A stretch of DNA of 64,000 nucleotides from Prevotella sp. BV3P1 (lineage in GTDB: Bacteria > Bacteroidota > Bacteroidia > Bacteroidales > Bacteroidaceae), in NCBI RefSeq assembly GCF_000479005.1, contig NZ_AWXC01000062.1:1-64000 (forward strand), in the 5' to 3' direction. This document shows, piece after piece, positions 1 to 8,270 of the stretch; the stretch's first letter is position 1, and each line of letters opens with the position of its first letter. The notes under the pieces were generated by a model that was not told the DNA's origin, made no database searches, and worked only from the letters and a program-made list of their open reading frames with translations. The position numbers and the translations under genes are program-made.

Positions 1-42
1 CGTTTTTCAGCCTTACAGAATAAGAAAAAATGAAAGTGAAAG

Positions 43-77
43 AAAAGAGACAACCACGCTGGTGATTGTCTCTTTTT
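43..77 (-). terminator. Hairpin terminator after the desulfoferrodoxin gene
   Basis: An inverted repeat (arms 43-57 and 62-77, one mismatch, 4-nt loop) starts 33 bases beyond the stop of the superoxide reductase gene. Read on the minus strand the stem ends in a T run (TCTCTTTTCTTTC), as expected for an intrinsic terminator. It also has a T run in the plus direction, so it could act both ways. Bases 1-42 hold no recognisable gene. Confidence 0.7.
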
Positions 78-109
78 ATATGATTCAAAGCGAAAGACAA
101 ATCAATGTC

Positions 110-487
110 TTATTCAGCTTTCCACAAACCGTGCAGATTGCAGTATTCACGTGCACAAACTTCTTTCGCACAGGTCTTGAACTCAGCCACAGGTTTGTCT
201 GATGGTGTAAGATATTTGCGAAGAACTTCTGTCGGTGTAATCAGCTCTATCCACTGGATGTAGTGTCCTTCCGTCATAGGATGCTCTACCTCACCCACGG
301 TTACGCGGTAGCCACCTTCTATCTTTTCGATCACAGGAACGTGCTTTTCCGTAGCAGCGTCAACGGTGTTCTCTTTCAAAAGTGTCATTGGAGCACCACA
401 ACAGGTAAGTTCGCCAGCAGCCTCATTCACCACTTCTACCATATTACCACTTTTTTCACATCTGTAAATTTCATTTCTTTTTGTCAT
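110..487 (-). CDS. dfx: Desulfoferrodoxin / superoxide reductase, variant N-terminal iron site
   Basis: This 125-residue protein has the length and two-domain layout of desulfoferrodoxin, which reduces superoxide to hydrogen peroxide in the cytoplasm of anaerobes. The catalytic centre II is intact: EKHVP near residue 48, the HPM and GHYIQW histidines, and the C-terminal CNLHGLW motif that supplies the Cys and His ligands. The N-terminal desulforedoxin domain normally binds Fe(Cys)4 through CxxC plus CC. Here it reads C10-E-K-S13 with C29-C30, so one ligand is serine (codon AGT, one base from TGT). Centre I may therefore be altered or absent while activity remains possible. The gene stands alone with its own promoter and terminator. 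The family call is firm; the effect of the substitution is inference. Confidence 0.93.
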   Translation of the reverse strand: MTKRNEIYRCEKSGNMVEVVNEAAGELTCCGAPMTLLKENTVDAATEKHVPVIEKIEGGYRVTVGEVEHPMTEGHYIQWIELITPTEVLRKYLTPSDKPVAEFKTCAKEVCAREYCNLHGLWKAE

Positions 488-516
488 AATCTTAGTATTC
501 TATAATGTTGATGTCA

Positions 517-548
517 CAAAGATACTGAAAATAAAAGAATGGTACAAC
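517..548 (-). promoter_or_regulatory. Bacteroidota-type promoter of dfx
   Basis: On the minus strand a GTTG box (548-545), a 20-nt spacer and TATCTTTG (524-517) match the -33/-7 consensus TTTG-N19/21-TAnnTTTG. Transcription would start near 510, giving a leader of about 23 nt before the ATG at 487. Confidence 0.7.
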
Positions 549-1363
549 AATAACAATGTGAAAAAAATACAAATTATACATCTTCTTTTATCTTGCCTTG
601 ATGCCTCTACCCTATTTCATTTTCTCCTCGTAAAATAAGCACAACGACTGTTTGTACTTGGACTGATACCATAAATAGTTGAGTAAAACGATAATCTTGT
701 CCCTGATAACCACACAAAAACGAGGATGTATCACGGGACACAAGGCTCAAGAAATGTACGGTTTTTTAACCGTTTTTTGCCCTTAAAACGGCACATGAAA
801 ACTTTCATTATAGAGAAAAACGATAGGTACAGAGGAATCAAACAAAAGAGATTTGGTTGGAAAAATTGGCTATTAACGGGGAAAAGCAATGCTTTTATTC
901 CAATAGAAACAACACTTTGCAGCATAATAGATAGGTGATTGCCTCACAAGAGCATACACATTAGCACCTTAAAACAATGCTTTTGGCAAGAAAGCACATG
1001 AAAGACAAGCACAAAGGATGCCAGTTTTCACATAACGTTCTGACTCATAAACACATACAAAACCAGCTCGTGCTTGGCTTATTTGCAACAACAGATAGTA
1101 CTACTTGCAAATACGCCAAGCACAGAGATGTTGGTTGTCAAGAAAATTCATTATACACGGGCCACAGATTCAGTCTGTATACACGTTTGCATGCGTGACA
1201 GTAAAAAAGGTGTAACACGGTGAAATGAAAAGCGGCTATGTGACACGAACCAAAAATAGACTTACTTCTTTCAAGTTTTTGGATTCCATCTATGATTTTT
1301 TAGCACCTCAAAGTGAACTCCTGTCCTACTGATTTTTAATGTATCTAAAAGCTGTACAGCTTT
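549..1363. other. Gene-free stretch holding repeat copy C
   Basis: There is no convincing coding sequence between the dfx promoter and the DUF1232 gene. Most of it (about 781-1150) is one copy of the dispersed element described separately. It also contains a 15-bp palindrome, AAAAGCAATGCTTTT, at 882-896 inside that copy. A short palindrome (1348-1363) directly after the DUF1232 stop may be a weak terminator on the minus strand. Confidence 0.6.
781..1150 (-). repeat. Dispersed non-coding element, copy C
   Basis: Read on the minus strand from 1150 it begins with TGAATTTTCTTGACAAC (1150-1134), then after 10 nt a 19-bp stem with one mismatch (arms 1123-1105 and 1088-1070). CAAAAGCATTG follows at offset 165, CCTATCGTTTTTCTC at offset 323 and CCGTTTTAAGG at offset 359. 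The same landmarks occur at the same offsets in copies near 12.4 kb and 20.1 kb. It lies 3' of the DUF1232 gene in sense orientation, ahead of dfx. Confidence 0.8.
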
Positions 1364-1777
1364 CTAAACAGGCGTGTCTTCGGGCTTTTCAGTAAAAATA
1401 TCGTCGGCAGAGGTGATTTCATCAAGGTCGAACCACTGATTCATTTTTGCCTTGGCCTTTTGCTTAACCTCGTCAGACACATCCCCCCAAACCTTATGGA
1501 GTACGTAAATCAATACCGCCAAGTCGTCACTGAGACCCGCAATGGGAATGGCATCTGGCACAACATCAAGCGGACTGATGAGATAGCCCAACGCTCCAAT
1601 AATGATGGCTTTATCCCTAACCGACACCTTGTCGTTCTCTAAGGTGTAATAAAGAATGAGTGCGGCATAGACAAGCTTTGCACCCGCACGCTTTGCAATG
1701 CGTGATATTTTTTCGACAAAACCAGAGTTAGAGAACTTGTCTTTATACTTCATAAAATCTGGCAAATTCATTTCCAT
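1364..1777 (-). CDS. DUF1232 (YkvA-like) small membrane protein
   Basis: This 137-residue protein carries the DUF1232 signature around residues 75-110, LGYLISPLDVVPDAIPIAGLSDD, here interrupted only by my residue limit: the visible core is SPLDVVPDAIP followed by GLSDDLAVL. Family members are small inner-membrane proteins with one or two membrane segments and no assigned reaction. The C-terminal 30 residues are acidic and hydrophilic. It follows the YihY-like gene on the same strand by about 110 nt and could be read from the same transcript. The start at 1777 (MEMNLPDF) could alternatively be the second Met two codons later. Function unknown. Confidence 0.85.
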   Translation of the reverse strand: MEMNLPDFMKYKDKFSNSGFVEKISRIAKRAGAKLVYAALILYYTLENDKVSVRDKAIIIGALGYLISPLDVVPDAIPIAGLSDDLAVLIYVLHKVWGDVSDEVKQKAKAKMNQWFDLDEITSADDIFTEKPEDTPV

Positions 1778-1885
1778 ACGTTAATCCTTTCTACTGTTAT
1801 AATGATGAAGCAGATTAAACTCAACAATCATTTAGTTTATAATTGGTTGGTAAGATACCAATACCTAATTAAATAACGGGTATTT

Positions 1886-3271
1886 TCACGCATTATTATT
1901 TGTTTGCATGACTTCTTGGGGAAACAACACCCTGATTGGAACATCCCGCAACTGATCCAAATAGGTTTTGCGCAAATCGAACAGATGCTTCCAATCCGTT
2001 GAAGTGAGTTGTTCGTGCAAATCAAGTTGCATGTCCCACCGCCCCAATGCTTCCAATTTATCGACCATGTCGCCTACCGTTATATGATCCAACGTCTGTG
2101 CAGGCTGGTAGATTAAGTCGCCATCATGATCTTCATGGCAAACGCTCGAATTGATGAGATTCACCTGCACCAAATTGTACAACAAGTCGTTGGTGACGCG
2201 AATCGGAATGTTTGTTTCCAGTTTTAATTCAAGAGCGGTATAGGGTTTCTTCCCCTCAACGAATCGGTTGCATATTTTACTGAGCAACACAGCACTCATC
2301 AAGAGCCGATAGCGATGACTGATTTCATTTGGATTGGCCATAAAGGCTAAATCTTCCAAGTTCTGATTGGTGTAGCACAGTTGCGCGCCAAACAAACAAA
2401 TGGTCCACGAAATTTGCACCCAGAGCATGAACAATGGCAGTGCGGCAAACGATCCGTAAATGGCATTGTAACTGGACAGCAGCATCTGGCCATGGATATA
2501 AAATAACTGAAGCACCTGCATGGCCACGCCGGCGAGGATGCCTGGCACGATGGCTGCGGTAATTTTGACTTTGGTGTTGGGCATAAAGACGTACAAGCCG
2601 ATGAACACGCATGACATGATGATAAAAGGCATAACCTTCAACCCTATCTGCAACATGGGTGCGAGCAGCATATAGCCTTGCGCACGGTCGACAAATGCGG
2701 TCATGAAGATGGAGATACCCGAAATCAAGACTATCAAGATGGGCATCAAAAACACCATGGCAAGATAGTCGGTGACGGTGCGAAACAGTGTGCGTTCGTG
2801 CTTGACCTGCCAAATGTTGTTGAATGTTTGCTCAATGGTTCGCGTCAGCCGAAGCACCGTCCACAACATGAAGAGCAAGCCAACGCCAAGGATGACGCCA
2901 CTCTGCGTGTGCACCAAATACGAATTGACGAAGCCAATAATGATTTCGGCTGCTTGTGACTGCCCTGACAAGGCATTGCGGAACCACTCTTCGATGTACT
3001 TAGAAAAACCAAAACCTCGCGCCACAGCAAACACAACCGCACAGATTGGAACAAGGGCCAACAATGTGGAATAGGTCAGTGCGGCAGCTAAGTCGCTGGT
3101 TCCTTTAGTGAAGAAGAACTTAACGGCCAATGATAGTTTTTTGACGATGCTGATGAGCAGATATTGCAAAGGCGACACGTCTTTGGGGGTAATGCGCCAG
3201 ATATCTACCGTCAGGAAGCGCTTAACTTGCTGTATATACTTGTTCATAGATTTTACTTCATTACAAGACAA
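1886..3271 (-). CDS. YihY/BrkB family inner-membrane protein
   Basis: The 461-residue product has six hydrophobic segments (roughly residues 62-85, 126-142, 168-192, 208-230, 238-260, 272-300). It also has the family hallmarks NIWQV near residue 152 and YGSFAALPLFMLW near 272. This is the YihY/BrkB family once misassigned as RNase BN; its transport or envelope role is unresolved. A hydrophilic C-terminal extension of about 150 residues, longer than in E. coli YihY, is typical of Bacteroidota versions. A second Met at residue 9 (MNKYIQ, base 3247) is an equally good start. The gene begins about 50 nt beyond the 3' end of rnpB on the same strand, and I see no strong terminator between them. Confidence 0.88.
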   Translation of the reverse strand: MSCNEVKSMNKYIQQVKRFLTVDIWRITPKDVSPLQYLLISIVKKLSLAVKFFFTKGTSDLAAALTYSTLLALVPICAVVFAVARGFGFSKYIEEWFRNALSGQSQAAEIIIGFVNSYLVHTQSGVILGVGLLFMLWTVLRLTRTIEQTFNNIWQVKHERTLFRTVTDYLAMVFLMPILIVLISGISIFMTAFVDRAQGYMLLAPMLQIGLKVMPFIIMSCVFIGLYVFMPNTKVKITAAIVPGILAGVAMQVLQLFYIHGQMLLSSYNAIYGSFAALPLFMLWVQISWTICLFGAQLCYTNQNLEDLAFMANPNEISHRYRLLMSAVLLSKICNRFVEGKKPYTALELKLETNIPIRVTNDLLYNLVQVNLINSSVCHEDHDGDLIYQPAQTLDHITVGDMVDKLEALGRWDMQLDLHEQLTSTDWKHLFDLRKTYLDQLRDVPIRVLFPQEVMQTNNNA

Positions 3272-3320
3272 AGCTCTCGTGTCATGCCTTGATGATGTGA
3301 TTTGATATCATAAAAATAAG

Positions 3321-3679
3321 AAGTGTTCCTATAAGCCGGGTTCTGTAACCAACGATGTTGGCGCTCTGCCATTTATCTACGTTGGAAGTCACCCTCCAAC
3401 TCTAGCATTCTACCCTCCATTGTACGCGAACGTTCAGGCGGACAACCTTCAAACAATGGTATACGCGAACTTGCAACCTCCAGATGGTACAGCCTGATGA
3501 TCACCCATCAGCTGGTGGTCTCTTACACCACCTTCTCACCCTTACCCTTGCGGGCGGTTATTCTCTTCTACCGACACCTACTGTCACCAATAGCTTCTAT
3601 TTTCAGAAGTGGAGCGTCCTGTGTTGCCCGGACTTTCCTCTCGCATCCAAAAGATACCAGCGGCAGAGCCGGAACACTT
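3321..3679 (-). ncRNA. rnpB: RNase P RNA (rnpB), bacterial class A-like
   Basis: Read on the minus strand, the 5' part contains GAGGAAAGTCCGGGC (3640-3626) and the 3' part ACAGAACCCGGCTTATAG near 3346-3329. These are the two conserved strands of the catalytic core that form helix P4. The terminal sequences AAGTGTTCC (5') and GGAACACTT (3') pair to form P1. The length of about 359 nt fits the ribozyme that matures tRNA 5' ends. Short open frames in this interval are fortuitous. Confidence 0.96.
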
Positions 3680-3690
3680 ACTTATGAGCG

Positions 3691-3698
3691 CAAAGATA
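3691..3698 (-). promoter_or_regulatory. -7 element upstream of rnpB
   Basis: TATCTTTG on the minus strand matches the Bacteroidota -7 box. It places the start of transcription at about 3684, within a few bases of the predicted 5' end of the RNase P RNA. No good -33 box is visible at the usual spacing. Confidence 0.5.
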
Positions 3699-4103
3699 GT
3701 AAAAAATACAGAGATGAAGTGTGGAAACAAAAAGTTTTTACTTCTGGGTCATTGAATTGCTAAAAGGAAGCACACCAACAGAAAACCATTATACACATGT
3801 GTCCAAACGTCTGACATGGTCATCGCTTAATCGTGTGGACGAACCTAAATCTTTGAAGATAATTGAAAAATAAATGCCCTGGAATCTTCAATATTTGTAA
3901 AAACACATGACAATGACTTAAGAGCCGTTAATGTGTTAAATCGAATTGTTAAATTGGAATAAAGAAACAGGACAAAATGGCAGATTAACGTTTTTTGCGC
4001 TTAAATTTGCATCAGTTATAAACAAATGACAGAATATTGCTTGCCGCTTTGAAGGCAGAACATTCTCGAAGAAAGAAATAAAGAACAATTAAATCATATT
4101 TAA
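3699..4103. other. Intergenic region between rnpB and degP
   Basis: About 400 bases of AT-rich sequence separate the divergent rnpB and degP genes. TAAATTTGC near 4003-4011 resembles a -7 box directed at degP, but no matching -33 box was found. I see no gene here. Confidence 0.4.
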
Positions 4104-5561
4104 ATGAAAAAGTATTCTAACTATTTGCTAACAGCAATGTGCCTCATCGCACTTGCTTTTTCAGCCGGCTCGTTTATTAAGGTGAACGCAGCTGGCGATC
4201 AAGTTCCCGCTGCAGGACAACCAGTAGACTTAACTTATGCTGCTGATAAAGCGTTGCCGGCAGTGGTTCACATCAAATATGTACAGAACTCAAAGACCAC
4301 AACTGTGGAAGTACCTAGCAATCCATTCTCTGATTTCTTTGGCTTTCCATTCGATTTCTTCGGACAAGGACAAGGTGGAACACAAAAGCGACAAATGCAA
4401 ACTCCACCGAAGAGAGCAACTGGTTCGGGCGTACTGATTTCAGAAGATGGATATATCGTTACGAATAACCATGTAGTTGAGGGTGCTGATGAACTAACTG
4501 TCACATTGACAGACAACAGAGAATTTTCAGCAAGAGTGGTAGGTACGGACAAAACGACCGACCTGGCACTCATCAAAATTGAAGGCAGCAAACTTCCTAC
4601 CCTCCCCATTGGTGACTCTGACAAACTGAAAATTGGCGAATGGGTCATTGCCGTTGGCAACCCATTTGGACTAAACAATACGGTAACGGCCGGAATTGTC
4701 AGTGCAAAAGCAAGATCCCTGTATGCCAATGGTGTTGAAAGCTTTATCCAAACCGATGCTGCCATCAACGCTGGCAACTCGGGTGGTGCCCTGGTTAACG
4801 CACAAGGAGAGCTGGTAGGCATCAATGCTATGCTGTATTCTCAAACGGGTTCGTATGCCGGTTATGGATTCGCTATCCCGACAAGTATCATGAACAAAGT
4901 GGTGAGCGACCTCAAGAAATTTGGAACTGTGCAGCGTGCAATGCTCGGAATTCAAGGACAAGACATGTTGAACTACATCAACATGCAAAAAGACCAGGAC
5001 AAGGATGTGGACCTGGGAACCAACTCTGGCGTATACGTTGCCAAGGTTGAGAGCGAAGGAGCGGGTGCTGAAGCTGGCCTGCAAGAAGGCGACGTCATTA
5101 CCAATCTGGATGGAAAAAAGATCAACAAGATGGCCGAGTTGCAGGAAATTATCTACAGCAAGCGGCCTGGCGAGAAGATAACCATCACTTATCTGCACAA
5201 CAAGAAAAAGAATACCAAGACCGTTACACTGAAAAACGCACAGGGCAACACAAGCATTGTTAAGGTGGCAGACCTTGATGTGCTTGGAGGAAACTTCAGA
5301 GAAATAACCTCTGCACAGAAGCAACAGATGCGCACGAGCTACGGATTGGAAGTGATTAAGATTAATAATGGGGCACTAAAAGAGGCCGGTATCTCGAAAG
5401 GTTTCATCATTATGGAAGTGAATGACATGCCAATGAAGTCATTAGAGGACTTGCAAACTGCCGTAAAAAAGGCATCAACAAGCAAAGATCCCGTGCTTTA
5501 CATCAAGGGTATCTGGCCTTCTGGCAAGAGAGACTACTTTGCTGTGACGGTTAATCCATAA
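4104..5561 (+). CDS. degP: Periplasmic HtrA/DegP-type serine protease
   Basis: The product is a Do-family protease-chaperone that degrades or refolds misfolded envelope proteins. A signal peptide covers residues 1-29 (ending in VNA). The trypsin-like domain has all three catalytic residues: His123 in TNNHVVEG, Asp153 in TTDLALIKI and Ser226 in GNSGGALVN. A glycine/phenylalanine-rich loop (residues 73-92, FFGFPFDFFG) corresponds to the LA loop. Two PDZ domains follow, at about 275-375 and 400-480. The length of 485 residues is normal. A strong hairpin follows the stop, so it is probably monocistronic. Nothing in the sequence shows direct ECF-sigma control. Confidence 0.95.
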   Translation: MKKYSNYLLTAMCLIALAFSAGSFIKVNAAGDQVPAAGQPVDLTYAADKALPAVVHIKYVQNSKTTTVEVPSNPFSDFFGFPFDFFGQGQGGTQKRQMQTPPKRATGSGVLISEDGYIVTNNHVVEGADELTVTLTDNREFSARVVGTDKTTDLALIKIEGSKLPTLPIGDSDKLKIGEWVIAVGNPFGLNNTVTAGIVSAKARSLYANGVESFIQTDAAINAGNSGGALVNAQGELVGINAMLYSQTGSYAGYGFAIPTSIMNKVVSDLKKFGTVQRAMLGIQGQDMLNYINMQKDQDKDVDLGTNSGVYVAKVESEGAGAEAGLQEGDVITNLDGKKINKMAELQEIIYSKRPGEKITITYLHNKKKNTKTVTLKNAQGNTSIVKVADLDVLGGNFREITSAQKQQMRTSYGLEVIKINNGALKEAGISKGFIIMEVNDMPMKSLEDLQTAVKKASTSKDPVLYIKGIWPSGKRDYFAVTVNP

Positions 5562-5604
5562 TCTCTCAAACAAAGTTGAGAATCTCGCTAATGAGATTTT
5601 TGAT

Positions 5605-5650
5605 AAGAAGAGAATGCAAGTTTCCACACATGCATTCTCTTCTTCTTTAT
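5605..5650 (+). terminator. Terminator after degP
   Basis: A perfect 14-bp stem (arms 5605-5618 and 5631-5644, 12-nt loop) is followed by a T-rich stretch. A smaller AATCTC/GAGATT hairpin with a T run lies just upstream at 5581-5598. Confidence 0.8.
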
Positions 5651-5721
5651 ATACATACTTGCCATGGACAACATCATTTGTTCTAAAATCGGAATTATAA
5701 AAGTATTTTTATGGGACAAAA

Positions 5722-5753
5722 TTTGTTCATTCCATTGAAAACAACTACATTTG
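5722..5753 (+). promoter_or_regulatory. Consensus promoter of the primary sigma gene
   Basis: TTTG (5722-5725), a 20-nt spacer and TACATTTG (5746-5753) match the Bacteroidota promoter exactly. The -7 box overlaps an in-frame TTG at 5751, so that TTG cannot be the start codon. The ATG at 5784 leaves a leader of about 24 nt. Confidence 0.85.
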
Positions 5754-5783
5754 CAACTATCCATCAAATTGGGCAAACCAACA

Positions 5784-6647
5784 ATGAGACAACTGAAAAT
5801 CACAAAATCAATTACGAATCGGGAAAGTGCTGCTCTCGACAAGTATCTTCAAGAGATTGGACATGAAGACCTAATCTCCATTGAAGAAGAAATTGAATTG
5901 GCTCAACGCATCAAAAAAGGTGACAGAAAAGCATTAGAGAAGTTGACCAAAGCCAATTTGAGATTTGTGGTTTCAGTGGCAAAGCAGTACCAGAATCAAG
6001 GTTTAAGTTTGCCCGATTTGATTAATGAAGGTAACTTGGGACTGATCAAGGCCGCAGAAAAATTTGATGAAACACGTGGGTTTAAATTTATTTCGTATGC
6101 CGTTTGGTGGATTAGACAAAGCATCTTGCAAGCTATAGCCGAACAAAGTAGAATCGTAAGGCTTCCTTTGAATCAAGTAGGCTCGGTCAACAAAATCAAT
6201 CGGATTCTGAATAAATTCGAGCAAGAACACGAAAGAAGACCAAATGTTGACGAGATATCTGACCAGATAGACCTACCAGAAGACAAGATTGTAGAGGCCA
6301 TGAAAGTCAATGGCAAGCACATCTCCGTGGACGCACCCATCATGGAAGGAGCGGATAGCAGTCTCTTAGACGTGCTTCCCAACACAGAATCACCCATGGC
6401 AGACAACGAGTTGGTGATGGAATCATTGCGAGAAGAGGTTGCCAGTGCATTGAATGTCCTGAATGAACGTGAACGGAACATCATCGAATGTTTCTATGGT
6501 ATCAATCAAAGAGAGATGACACTGGAAGAAATTGGGGATAAATTTGGTCTAACACGCGAACGCGTCAGACAGATCAAGGAGAAGGCTTTACGCCGGCTCA
6601 GACAAAATACGAAGAGTAAACAGCTCAAAGCCTACTTAGGCAGATGA
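5784..6647 (+). CDS. rpoD: Primary RNA polymerase sigma-70 factor
   Basis: The 287-residue product starts [20 protein letters not shown] and lacks the long region 1.1 and spacer of E. coli RpoD, as is usual for the housekeeping sigma factor of Bacteroidota. Region 2 contains [17 protein letters not shown] and the -10 recognition segment [20 protein letters not shown]. Region 3 follows, then region 4 with the helix-turn-helix [20 protein letters not shown] near residues 240-262. I chose the ATG at 5784 because a perfect promoter lies immediately upstream and covers the more distal TTG. The gene appears to be transcribed on its own; the next gene begins about 70 nt later. Confidence 0.96.
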   Translation: MRQLKITKSITNRESAALDKYLQEIGHEDLISIEEEIELAQRIKKGDRKALEKLTKANLRFVVSVAKQYQNQGLSLPDLINEGNLGLIKAAEKFDETRGFKFISYAVWWIRQSILQAIAEQSRIVRLPLNQVGSVNKINRILNKFEQEHERRPNVDEISDQIDLPEDKIVEAMKVNGKHISVDAPIMEGADSSLLDVLPNTESPMADNELVMESLREEVASALNVLNERERNIIECFYGINQREMTLEEIGDKFGLTRERVRQIKEKALRRLRQNTKSKQLKAYLGR

Positions 6648-6720
6648 GTGTAAACAGGTAAAAAGATTATTTTTTTAGATGCTATTTCACCTATGGAAAA
6701 GCATCTTTACAGTTAGAAAA

Positions 6721-7275
6721 ATGAAAGTCAGAAAACTCATATTGATTATTTTCACCATTGTGATTTCGATGCATGTCAATGCCGCAAAAGAAACAACAGG
6801 CACACACATGTTCGGTTTCGCTGCATCGTTTAACGATTCTACCATCTACATGACGGAGATACAATATGTCGATTCGGCCTATATTGGCAAATCAAACTTC
6901 TTGTTCAGCAGAGAGAATTATTCCTATCAACTGCAAAATTACCTACGTTCCATCGGTGCTGTAAACCCCACTTGCATCACAACTTTCGCCAAAGATCAGA
7001 AGAAGATTGAAAAAAAATATCTTTCCATGCGGAAGAAATATGAGAAGAGTGGAAAGTATACCATCAAATATATTACAGCATCAAACTTCAGATATCAAGG
7101 CATAATGCCACAGGCAAGCGACTTGGAACAAGAAAAAGCGGCTAAAAGAAAAGCCAAAGAGGCTAAAAAAGCGGCAAAGATAGCTAAGAAACAAGCTAAA
7201 AGAAAACAAAGATTGCCTGAGAAAGGAATCATTGAAACGAACCATCCTGCGGCAGCTAAAGATACAAAACAATAG
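6721..7275 (+). CDS. Secreted hypothetical protein with Lys-rich tail
   Basis: The 184-residue product begins with a clear signal peptide (MKVRKLILIIFTIVISMHVNA). The upstream ATG at 6679 would add 14 residues in front of it and is less likely. Residues 25-130 form a mixed region with FNDSTIYMTEIQYVDSAY and an FRYQGIMP segment. The last third is a strongly basic, Ala/Lys-rich probable coiled coil ending in a hydrophilic tail. I recognise a Bacteroidota-type conserved hypothetical protein but no function. It precedes the kinase gene by 27 nt on the same strand, so it may be cotranscribed with the kinase/peptidase/PqqD set. Confidence 0.75.
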   Translation: MKVRKLILIIFTIVISMHVNAAKETTGTHMFGFAASFNDSTIYMTEIQYVDSAYIGKSNFLFSRENYSYQLQNYLRSIGAVNPTCITTFAKDQKKIEKKYLSMRKKYEKSGKYTIKYITASNFRYQGIMPQASDLEQEKAAKRKAKEAKKAAKIAKKQAKRKQRLPEKGIIETNHPAAAKDTKQ

Positions 7276-7302
7276 ATTTTTTCCTGAAGAAAACCAGCGT
7301 TC

Positions 7303-8202
7303 ATGGACTTGCAAACAAATTATTTCACCATAGCTGACCATCATCTCTGTATCAGTTTTCTTCCATCACAGAAGAATAATATGCACCTCATCCCTTCTTT
7401 CGAACCTTTCAGAAGTGAAAAATTCGGAGAAGATGATGAGCTTTTTTTTGAACTGACAATAGATGACAATCTGAAACCCATCGCCAAAGACAAGCGCGAA
7501 CTCATCAGAAAGTTCGAAACAGGGAATGGCGATACCACAGTAGATTTGCTTGACAACGGCGGCTATCAGTATATTATTAAGAATGTAAAGGGTGCAGATT
7601 GCTGCATGCTACAAACCGACAAAGACTTCAAACACTGCAAGTGCGCACTCAATGGCAACTATAACATGCGCTGTTTTGGACTGAGTAACGCACTTATGTT
7701 AATCTTTGCTTTTGCAGGAAGCCGCAAAGAAACCCTCCTCATTCACGCTTCACTGGTTCGACAGGCAGGCTATGGATATGCCTTTATCGCCAAGAGTGGA
7801 ACTGGAAAAAGTACACAAGTGAGCATGTGGTTGCGATATCTTGAAGGATGCGACTTGATGAACGACGACAATCCCGTCATCAGAATGATTGACGGCAAGC
7901 CCTATATTTATGGCAGTCCGTGGAGCGGGAAGACGCCTTGTTATAGAAATGTGAAAGCCAAATTGGGTGCCATCACACAAATAGACCGTGCCAGTGCAAA
8001 CAGCATTGAGCCACTTAAACCCGTCGAAGCCTTTGCCTCCATGCTCGTTTCATGCTCCATGATGAAATGGGACAAAGACATATTCAACCGCATCTGTGAC
8101 ACCGTCACCCACATTATCGAAACAACTGGCATCTACATCCTGCACTGTCTCCCCAACAAAGAGGCTGCCGAAGTTTGCCATAAGGCTATTGCAAAACAAT
8201 AA
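7303..8202 (+). CDS. HprK-like P-loop kinase of a RiPP-type locus
   Basis: This 299-residue protein resembles the HPr kinase/phosphorylase C-terminal fold seen in peptide-modification loci. It has a Walker A motif AKSGTGKST at residues 163-171 preceded by LLIHAS (145-150), and an acidic MNDDNPVIR motif at 186-194 that fits the magnesium/catalytic site. No HPr-binding N-terminal domain of classical HprK is present; residues 1-140 are unrelated and cysteine-rich around 100-114. Related kinases phosphorylate lasso peptides in Firmicutes. The immediate partners here are an S24/S26 peptidase and a PqqD-like protein. The substrate is unknown. The final 10 codons lie inside a 42-bp tandem duplication. 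Confidence 0.8.
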   Translation: MDLQTNYFTIADHHLCISFLPSQKNNMHLIPSFEPFRSEKFGEDDELFFELTIDDNLKPIAKDKRELIRKFETGNGDTTVDLLDNGGYQYIIKNVKGADCCMLQTDKDFKHCKCALNGNYNMRCFGLSNALMLIFAFAGSRKETLLIHASLVRQAGYGYAFIAKSGTGKSTQVSMWLRYLEGCDLMNDDNPVIRMIDGKPYIYGSPWSGKTPCYRNVKAKLGAITQIDRASANSIEPLKPVEAFASMLVSCSMMKWDKDIFNRICDTVTHIIETTGIYILHCLPNKEAAEVCHKAIAKQ

Positions 8203-8256
8203 AAGGAGGATAACGTTTGCCATAAGGCTATTGCAAAACAATAAAAGGAGGATAAC
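8173..8256 (+). repeat. Exact 42-bp tandem duplication at the kinase/peptidase junction
   Basis: Bases 8173-8214 and 8215-8256 are identical. Each copy holds the last codons of the kinase, its TAA stop and the purine tract AAAAGGAGGATAAC. The duplication leaves the kinase protein unchanged because copy 1 still ends the frame. It lengthens the intergenic gap and doubles an AGGAGG sequence, the second of which sits 13 nt before a GTG and 19 nt before the ATG of the next gene. Confidence 0.95.
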
Positions 8257-8270
8257 AAAAGAGAGTGACC

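Noticed and set aside
977..1198. A 73-codon plus-strand frame and a similar minus-strand frame at 19900-20187 share CKYAK...CQENS
   Set aside because: The shared residues are translated from the dispersed non-coding element (stem arm plus 17-bp head) in both places, so the likeness is at DNA level and not evidence of a protein family.
5751..5783. TTG start that would add 11 residues to the primary sigma factor
   Set aside because: The TTG is part of the perfect -7 box TACATTTG, so it lies upstream of the transcription start.
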